A DNA stretch of 10,676 nucleotides from Verrucomicrobiota bacterium (lineage in GTDB: Bacteria > Verrucomicrobiota > Verrucomicrobiia > Chthoniobacterales > UBA10450). Of the stretch, positions 6,822 through 10,676 are shown piece after piece. Location of the stretch: assembly GCA_003219115.1 (NCBI GenBank), contig QHPN01000008.1, positions 1-10,676 of the forward strand, read 5' to 3'. A program made the translations under genes and the position numbers. The notes below the pieces were generated by a model, which saw only the letters and a program-made list of their open reading frames with translations, did no database searches and was not told where the DNA came from. The first letter of the stretch is position 1; the number at the start of each line of letters is the position of its first letter.

Positions 6822-7047
6822 TGGTTAGAGCATGCATGCGATGGCTATCTGGTTGCGCTAGTAAATGTCAGGACCGGTCGAGCAGCTTTCACGCCGGTGT
6901 GCCGAGGATGCCCACGCTGGCTCGCCAGGTTTGACGATGCGGTCCCGTCATGCGAGATCAGCCGCATTCCTCGAAGGCGATAGATGCAAACTTTCAGGCA
7001 ATGAGGGAGCTTGAGAATGAACGGCTTACGTATTCGATAGAATTTGC
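6822..7047. other. non-coding spacer, nothing recognised
   Basis: I see no convincing gene in this stretch. All frames are broken into short pieces without ribosome binding sites or recognisable motifs. It lies between the start side of the broken coiled-coil gene and the promoter of the next plus-strand gene. It may contain decayed 5' sequence of the broken gene. Confidence 0.5.
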
Positions 7048-7077
7048 TTCACACGCCCGCGGCGGCTTTGCTATAAT
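7048..7077 (+). promoter_or_regulatory. sigma70-type promoter
   Basis: TTCACA (7048-7053) matches the -35 consensus at five of six positions and TATAAT (7072-7077) is a perfect -10, with an 18-base spacer. Transcription would start near 7084-7086, giving a leader of about 43 bases before the ATG at 7128. It is the best promoter in the window and supports the reality of the downstream gene. Confidence 0.7.
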
Positions 7078-7127
7078 TCCTAGAAATTCATAACCGGCCC
7101 TTAAAGGCAGCAGTTTCGTCCCATTCC

Positions 7128-7571
7128 ATGAAAACTCGCATCGCCCGCCATGTGGCGATTTATGTTCTGATCGCCTTCACCGGTTACGGCATCGGCGCCT
7201 GTCGCCAAAACGTAATACTTAATCCCAGCGAGGATGATCTCGTGGTCCTCAACGGCTGTGTCGTTTCGGCATGCAACTACCTGGCAGCCGTCAAAACTCA
7301 GCACAAGCTGGAGGAAAACTTTTGGGCAAAAATTCTCCTGGTTCGTTATGTCGGTCACCCCGCCGGCCACGCCTACTGCGTATGGGAAACCGATGGCACC
7401 ATTTACGGCTACGATCGCAATGCGGGCGGATTTCCGATTCCCATCTATACCCACGACGCGAAGTCGATCGCCATCATTTTGGCCGAGGAATTGTCAAAGC
7501 ATCTTCACGAAAAACTGTCAGTGAGCCAGGCCGAGTTCGTAGAACCGTCGACCAAGGTGCGAAATTATTAG
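7128..7571 (+). CDS. exported protein, possible papain/transglutaminase-like thiol hydrolase
   Basis: The product has 147 residues. The N-terminus is basic (MKTRIARH), followed by a hydrophobic run (9-23) and then IGAC, a fair lipobox with Cys25 as the lipidated residue; it could also be an ordinary signal anchor. The mature part contains NGCVVSACNYLAA (42-54), then GHAYCVWETDG (80-90) and IYGYDRNAGG (92-101). Cys, then GHA, then a short G-x-x-Y-x-D segment is the order of catalytic residues in papain- and transglutaminase-like proteins. Cys44 or Cys49, His81 and Asp96 are therefore candidate catalytic residues. This is inference from spacing; I do not recognise the exact family. A good promoter lies upstream and a stable hairpin downstream, so it is probably transcribed alone. 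The Shine-Dalgarno is weak (AAAGGCAG, 15-22 bases upstream). Confidence 0.72.
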   Translation: MKTRIARHVAIYVLIAFTGYGIGACRQNVILNPSEDDLVVLNGCVVSACNYLAAVKTQHKLEENFWAKILLVRYVGHPAGHAYCVWETDGTIYGYDRNAGGFPIPIYTHDAKSIAIILAEELSKHLHEKLSVSQAEFVEPSTKVRNY

Positions 7572-7628
7572 GAGAGTCCTTTAAGGTTAGGAGCGGCGTG
7601 TTCTCGGTTCCCGCCGCCCTTTGCCCTG

Positions 7629-7656
7629 CCCTCTCTCCTCTTCGGAGGAGAGAGGG
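7629..7656. terminator. stable C(UUCG)G hairpin
   Basis: CCCTCTCTCCTC (7629-7640) and GAGGAGAGAGGG (7645-7656) form a perfect 12-bp stem closed by a TTCG tetraloop on a C-G pair, one of the most stable RNA hairpins known. It follows the preceding plus-strand stop by 57 bases and probably marks or protects the 3' end of that transcript. No T-tract follows (GTTAAGG), so it is not a canonical intrinsic terminator. It may instead be a dispersed repeat of the CCCTCTC type. Confidence 0.55.
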
Positions 7657-7792
7657 TTAAGGCGCGAGCCCCCACCCATATTGTGGGCACTTCATAATCT
7701 CGTTCGCCGTGCGTTTGTAACGCCCCCTCCGTTTCGACTATGCAAAAAATCTTGGTCGCTCATTATTTGCGTGTCACAATGATTTGACCACG

Positions 7793-8719
7793 ATGACGAC
7801 GAATGTCGGCGCCTCCAAGGCAAGAGTAATTTTCTGGGGCGTGCGCGGCTCGATTCCAACACCGGGGCCGGGTACGGTCCGATACGGTGGCAACACGAGT
7901 TGCGTGGAAGTACGTGCCGAAGGCGAAATCATCGTCCTTGATGCCGGCTCGGGAATTCGCCTTCTCGGTCAATCGTTGCAGCACGAGTTCGGTTCCGATC
8001 CAATCCGACTGGCGATCCTGATTTCACACACCCATTGGGACCACATCCAGGGACTCCCCTTTTTTCTGCCGGCTTATAGCGGGAAAAACCAACTCCGGGT
8101 CTTCGGTTATGACGGCACCCGCACGCGACTGCGGGAGATTCTCGCCGGCCAGATGGAGACACCGTTTTTTCCAGTCACCATGGCGGAGTTGCCCGGAAAA
8201 ATTCAGATTGAAGAGCTCAAGGACATGGATTTTGAAATTGGAAGACTCCGGGTGCGCTCGAAGTTTTTGAATCACCCGGGAGTGTGCGCGGGCTATCGCA
8301 TTCACACGCCGGCGGGTTCGGTTGTTTACATGCCAGACAACGAACCGTTCGAACAGCTCGAGGTGCAATTGCGAAATCGCGGCGTAGAAAATACTGCGCG
8401 TAAATTCAAATCGCCGGCAGAAGAACGCGCTGATCTCATCGAATTTTTGCGCGGAACCGATCTGCTCATTCTCGATGCGCAGTACACCGACGAGGAATAT
8501 CAACGGCACATCGGCTGGGGACACGGTTCGATCAGCAGCGTGGTCTCACTCGCTGCCGACGCGGATGCAAAACGGCTAGTGTTGTTTCATCACGATCCGA
8601 ATCACGACGACGAGACGGTAGACAGGATCGTGGACGAGGCGCGGATGCAGATTGCGCAGTTGGGCAAGTCAATAGCGGTGGAAGGCGCGCGCGAAGGCAG
8701 CGAATTGATTTTAAGCTGA
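7793..8719 (+). CDS. MBL-fold metallohydrolase
   Basis: This 308-residue protein begins with the strand VIFWGVRGSIP and then GTVRYGGNTSCVEV and IIVLDAGSGIR. That start is typical of the MBL subgroup related to RNase Z, PhnP and class III cyclic-nucleotide phosphodiesterases. The metal motif is HTHWDH (residues 79-84: His79, His81, Asp83, His84). Further ligands are probably His161 (NHPG), Asp182 (YMPDNEP) and His266 (LFHHDP), so the active site looks complete for two metal ions. GWGHGSI lies between the last two. It should be a soluble phosphoesterase; the substrate cannot be told. I chose the ATG at 7793, since the TTG three codons earlier (7784) has no better ribosome site. It stands alone on its strand, with no fused receiver or cyclic-nucleotide-binding domain. 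Confidence 0.93.
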   Translation: MTTNVGASKARVIFWGVRGSIPTPGPGTVRYGGNTSCVEVRAEGEIIVLDAGSGIRLLGQSLQHEFGSDPIRLAILISHTHWDHIQGLPFFLPAYSGKNQLRVFGYDGTRTRLREILAGQMETPFFPVTMAELPGKIQIEELKDMDFEIGRLRVRSKFLNHPGVCAGYRIHTPAGSVVYMPDNEPFEQLEVQLRNRGVENTARKFKSPAEERADLIEFLRGTDLLILDAQYTDEEYQRHIGWGHGSISSVVSLAADADAKRLVLFHHDPNHDDETVDRIVDEARMQIAQLGKSIAVEGAREGSELILS

Positions 8720-8780
8720 CCCGGAGACTTCTGTTGCCGCCTTCCGGCGCCCGCTAGCTTACATGCGGCTCCGCAGAACG

Positions 8781-8825
8781 TCGCCCTACCAGGGAAAGGT
8801 TCGCGAGGATACATCGGTAGGGCGA
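8781..8825. repeat. inverted repeat TCGCCCTACC / GGTAGGGCGA
   Basis: The 10-base arms at 8781-8790 and 8816-8825 are perfect inverted copies around 25 bases. The core GCCCTAC is shared with the element at 2017-2074, which suggests one dispersed family. Confidence 0.55.
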
Positions 8826-8829
8826 GACT

Positions 8830-8905
8830 CCGTCGAGCTACGACGGTTCTCGCAGAACGCGGCGAGAGAAGCGCGGCCGTCGTAGATGCGACGCCCCCGT
8901 CGCAT
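8830..8905. repeat. nested and competing hairpins
   Basis: CGACGG (8841-8846) can pair with CCGTCG on its left (8830-8835, five-base loop). As part of CTACGACGG (8838-8846) it can instead pair with CCGTCGTAG on its right (8877-8885). These two folds exclude each other. Immediately after, ATGCGACG (8886-8893) and CGTCGCAT (8898-8905) form a perfect 8-bp stem with a CCCC loop. The alternative pairing resembles an attenuator, but no leader peptide or downstream biosynthetic gene supports that, so a decayed repeat element is more likely. Confidence 0.5.
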
Positions 8906-8998
8906 TAGTAACAGCGGCGCCCGTGCCGCCAGATTGCTGCGATATCGAGAAGATAGTGATTTCCAAACCGACCCGGCAAGGGCGCCGCGAGCACTTCC

Positions 8999-9016
8999 GG
9001 CGACGAGGGCGTCGCC
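8999..9016. repeat. hairpin GGCGAC / GTCGCC
   Basis: A perfect 6-bp stem (8999-9004 with 9011-9016) and a six-base loop lie 47 bases before the tRNA. No T-tract follows, so it is not a clear terminator for the upstream gene. Confidence 0.4.
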
Positions 9017-9063
9017 GCCACGCTTGAAAGGAATAGACTTTAGGGGTTATTTTGCGATTTGAT

Positions 9064-9137
9064 TGCCTCGTGGTGTAACGGTAGCACCAGAGATTCTGGA
9101 TCTCTTTGTCTAGGTTCGAATCCTAGCGAGGCAGCCA
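9064..9137 (+). tRNA. tRNA-Gln (anticodon CTG)
   Basis: A full cloverleaf can be drawn. Acceptor arms are TGCCTCG (9064-9070) and CGAGGCA (9127-9133). The D-arm contains GTAACGGTAGCAC. The anticodon stem AGAGA/TCTCT surrounds the loop TTCTGGA, with anticodon CTG at 9096-9098, which reads CAG. The T-arm is CTAGG-TTCGAAT-CCTAG (9110-9126). The first pair is U1-A72 and the discriminator is G (9134), both hallmarks of bacterial glutamine tRNAs. The CCA end is encoded (9135-9137). Confidence 0.97.
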
Positions 9138-9217
9138 GGATAATCAGCGAGCTTGTCGCCGAATTTGTCCGAGGTAGAATGGGGCCGGCGCTTGGGGGGA
9201 TTGCCACAGTTACACTT

Positions 9218-9943
9218 ATGGCAGACGAACTTAATCAGTTGAGACATGAGGTTGCGCGGCTTCGACGCGACCTCGACCATGTTTTACGCGTGCTGGGCCA
9301 GGAAGAGAAGCTGCCGCAGCAGCCGCGCCCGCCGTTTCTGCTGCTCGACGCTGAAGTGATATCGATCCGTCATAGCGCCGATAAGATGCCGATCCTGCTC
9401 AAGGCCGAAGAGGGATATGCCTGCATTTACCTGAACGATAACGAAGGCCGGGCGCGCGGATTGTTTCAAATAGACGAGAACGGAAGCGCGCGTTTTGAGA
9501 TTTGGAATAAGGACCAGGAAGTAGTGGTCTCCATTGGCGAAACCAAGGACGGCTCCGGCGAGATTTTTGTCGCATCGGCTGACGGCAAGCCGCGGGCCGG
9601 GCTGAAGGTGCATGAGCTGGGCGGAATTGTGAGCGCGCAAAATTCCGCCGGGCAGACCAATGTGTTGATGCTCGGGAAAGATCAGGGCGGCACGTTCGTG
9701 GTAGCGGACGCGGAAGGCCGACCGGTGGCGGAAATCACGACAGTGGACGGCGACGGGGTTATTTCGATCAAGGGGAAAACGGGCTACCAGACTGCGTATA
9801 TGGGGTGCGACGAGAATCGTGGCGTGATCGCGGTTCTCGGTAAAGAGGGCGAACAGGCGGTGGCGCTCAGCAGTAACGAAAAAGGCGGAACGCTCGTGTT
9901 TTTCGACTCAAAAGGCGAACCGAAAGGCAGCCTTCCGAAGTAG
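9218..9943 (+). CDS. 22-residue-repeat protein with N-terminal coiled coil, probable beta-solenoid
   Basis: This 241-residue protein has no signal peptide and no known enzyme motif. Residues 3-30 (DELNQLRHEVARLRRDLDHV and on) form a short coiled coil, followed by a proline-rich linker (33-39). From about residue 66 the chain is a string of repeats. Glycines at 114, 136, 158, 180, 202 and 224 are exactly 22 apart, as are those at 123, 145, 167, 189, 211 and 233; two or three earlier repeats are 22-23 long. Each unit reads roughly G-x-hydrophobic-x-hydrophobic, two or three residues, D/K-x-x-G, then a second strand. Two strands per 22 residues suggest a beta-solenoid or stacked-hairpin structure, made oligomeric by the coiled coil. 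I chose the ATG at 9218. An in-frame ATG at 9179, with a closer GAGG, would add 13 residues. Frames opening earlier run through the tRNA. Confidence 0.85.
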   Translation: MADELNQLRHEVARLRRDLDHVLRVLGQEEKLPQQPRPPFLLLDAEVISIRHSADKMPILLKAEEGYACIYLNDNEGRARGLFQIDENGSARFEIWNKDQEVVVSIGETKDGSGEIFVASADGKPRAGLKVHELGGIVSAQNSAGQTNVLMLGKDQGGTFVVADAEGRPVAEITTVDGDGVISIKGKTGYQTAYMGCDENRGVIAVLGKEGEQAVALSSNEKGGTLVFFDSKGEPKGSLPK

Positions 9944-9959
9944 CTCTAGTCGCGCCGTT

Positions 9960-10403
9960 TCAGTGCCGCCCGGCCATGGCACTGAACATCGAGATGATCG
10001 GCCAAGCCGCGCATAGGACGCCGATCAGTCCGAAGAGAATTAGCTCGGGCAGAAAATCGCGCTCGCTATGAGGATCAAAAACCTTGGATGACAACTGCCG
10101 CAACGTGCGCAGTTCGGACAAAACCTCATTCGAGGGCTTCAACGAGGTGTTCGTGGCCGACGATTCGAGCACCGGACCGAAATTTTGATTCGTTATTGAA
10201 ACAAGGCCGTGCTCGCCCAACGCCGTCACACCAGTCCCAGAGGCAAATTCACCATGGAAAGACTCCGGAGTCGCCGATTTCTTAACATGGTGAGCAAGGA
10301 TGCCCGGCGTAAGGCTGAGCGAGTCCTGGCGCGACTGGAACGAACAATCGTTTAGCCAGTCAGGAAGGGAAGTCGGCGGGGGAGTCGCGGGTGGGGTTTT
10401 CAT
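9960..10403 (-). CDS. hypothetical protein with C-terminal membrane anchor
   Basis: This 147-residue protein opens with a proline-rich stretch (MKTPPATPPPTSLPDWL). A polar middle region has no recognised motif, and residues 92-108 (NEVLSELRTLRQLSSKV) could be a short amphipathic helix. A single hydrophobic segment at 119-143 (PELILFGLIGVLCAAWPIIS and on) lies four residues from the C-terminus. There is no signal peptide, so a tail-anchored inner-membrane protein facing the cytoplasm is likely. It converges on the repeat-protein gene with 16 bases between stops. The ATG has only a weak ribosome site (TTAGAG). I do not recognise the family. The well-formed membrane segment and intact frame argue that it is real. 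Confidence 0.6.
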   Translation of the reverse strand: MKTPPATPPPTSLPDWLNDCSFQSRQDSLSLTPGILAHHVKKSATPESFHGEFASGTGVTALGEHGLVSITNQNFGPVLESSATNTSLKPSNEVLSELRTLRQLSSKVFDPHSERDFLPELILFGLIGVLCAAWPIISMFSAMAGRH

Positions 10404-10542
10404 CTCTAAGTTTCACAGCCAATCTCATGCCGCACCCCCTTGCGGACGTACTTTGTTCGGTGCTACCGGCGGCGGCCCCGACGAGCCGCCAAACGCGACA
10501 TAATGATGGATCGGTTGCTCCGTCGCGCGATGCCGAAATAAT
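10404..10542. other. structured non-coding stretch, possible small RNA body
   Basis: The stretch holds several inverted repeats: CCGCA/TGCGG (10430-10445), GGCGGC paired with GCCGCC near 10470-10490, and CGCGAC (10494-10499) with GTCGCG (10522-10527). It ends at the terminator-like hairpin on the plus strand. A minus-strand frame (10360-10617) crosses it but overlaps the next gene's start and looks like palindrome read-through. Either a small RNA or a palindromic repeat could explain it; I see no promoter. Confidence 0.3.
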
Positions 10543-10563
10543 GGCGGCTTCGCCGCCTTTTTT
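10543..10563 (+). terminator. intrinsic terminator hairpin
   Basis: GGCGGC-TTC-GCCGCC (10543-10557) is a perfect 6-bp GC stem with a three-base loop, followed directly by six T (10558-10563). That is a textbook Rho-independent terminator for plus-strand transcription. On the minus strand the stem is followed by ATTATTT, so weaker termination of the minus-strand gene ending at 10632 is also possible. Confidence 0.7.
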
Positions 10564-10631
10564 AGCGTCGACCAAGAGACTGCTCGATCCCTCCTGGAAC
10601 GCTCGATTGCGCAACACATTAACGCCGACTT

Positions 10632-10676
10632 CTACTTTTCGGCCGTATCGCGTTTGCCGCGAAAGAATTCCTGAAG
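10632..10676 (-). CDS. C-terminal end of an unidentified gene (5' partial)
   Basis: Reading leftward from the window edge, 14 codons give LQEFFRGKRDTAEK and then TAG (10632-10634). The charged, lysine-ending tail is typical of a natural C-terminus, and it lies about 70 bases before the hairpin at 10543-10557. Too little is present to name a family. Confidence 0.45.
   Translation of the reverse strand, partial: LQEFFRGKRDTAEK

Larger units (their letters stand above)
8720..9063. other. palindrome-rich intergenic spacer
   Basis: No gene is supported in these 344 bases. The middle is packed with inverted repeats, listed separately. The last 45 bases, before the tRNA, are A/T-richer and probably hold its promoter, but I cannot point to clear -35 and -10 boxes. 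Confidence 0.55.

Noticed and set aside
7101..7454. 117-codon minus-strand frame opposite the exported protein
   Set aside because: The plus strand has the signal peptide, promoter and correct ATG; this is its shadow.
8024..8524. 166-codon open frame on the minus strand
   Set aside because: It lies wholly inside the MBL metallohydrolase gene, whose frame carries all the metal motifs; this is a shadow frame.
9059..9217. N-terminal extension of the repeat protein running through the tRNA
   Set aside because: It is translated tRNA-Gln and spacer. The tRNA fold is complete and the protein pattern begins at 9218.
10360..10617. 85-codon minus-strand frame with AGGAGG upstream
   Set aside because: The frame reads through the terminator palindrome, starts at TTG too far from the purine run, and overlaps the start of the next gene in another frame. 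I judge it chance, though the AGGAGG is notable.

Overview
The window looks like a stretch of a soil or freshwater bacterial chromosome of about 55% GC, with short gene clusters on both strands separated by palindrome-rich spacers. The small tetratricopeptide-type gene and the GTAGGGC-type intergenic repeats remind me of Verrucomicrobiota (Chthoniobacterales-like). That is recall rather than a computed placement, and I hold it at low to moderate confidence. There is no integrase, phage gene, CRISPR array or complete transposon.

Layout, left half. Positions 1-1057 (minus) hold a probable two-gene unit: a NUDIX hydrolase and, one base downstream, a KANL3/Tex30-type alpha/beta-hydrolase that runs off the left edge. 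A small plus-strand TPR-like gene with a strong ribosome binding site but a shortened 3' end follows (1230-1433). Then come minus-strand genes for a DoxX-like membrane protein (1524-1955), an APC-superfamily amino acid permease (2070-3407) and, six bases upstream of the permease, a small lipoprotein (3414-3737). Between these and asnS lies a 182-bp REPIN-like element with terminal inverted repeats (3835-4016) and what looks like the relic of an antisense gene (4017-4140). asnS, the asparaginyl-tRNA synthetase (4135-5523, plus), converges on mtfA, an M90 zinc peptidase gene (5557-6354, minus).

Layout, right half. A frameshifted coiled-coil gene (6460-6821, minus) is followed by about 300 bp of non-coding DNA ending in a good sigma70-type promoter. 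That promoter drives a small exported protein with a possible Cys-His-Asp triad (7128-7571, plus). A C(UUCG)G hairpin and a complete MBL-fold metallohydrolase gene (7793-8719, plus) come next. A palindrome cluster (8781-9016) precedes tRNA-Gln(CTG) (9064-9137) and a 241-residue protein (9218-9943, plus) built of 22-23-residue repeats, probably a beta-solenoid. The right end has a convergent minus-strand gene for a C-terminally membrane-anchored protein, a terminator-like hairpin on the plus strand with no obvious plus-strand gene before it, and the last 14 codons of another minus-strand gene.

The genes do not form one pathway. They are housekeeping (asnS, tRNA-Gln, NUDIX, mtfA), transport (permease) and several lineage-specific small proteins. 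I found no convincing undescribed multi-gene system. The items most worth following are the 22-residue repeat protein, the REPIN-like element with its adjoining gene relic, the candidate papain/transglutaminase-like lipoprotein, the orphan terminator and the palindrome cluster before the tRNA.
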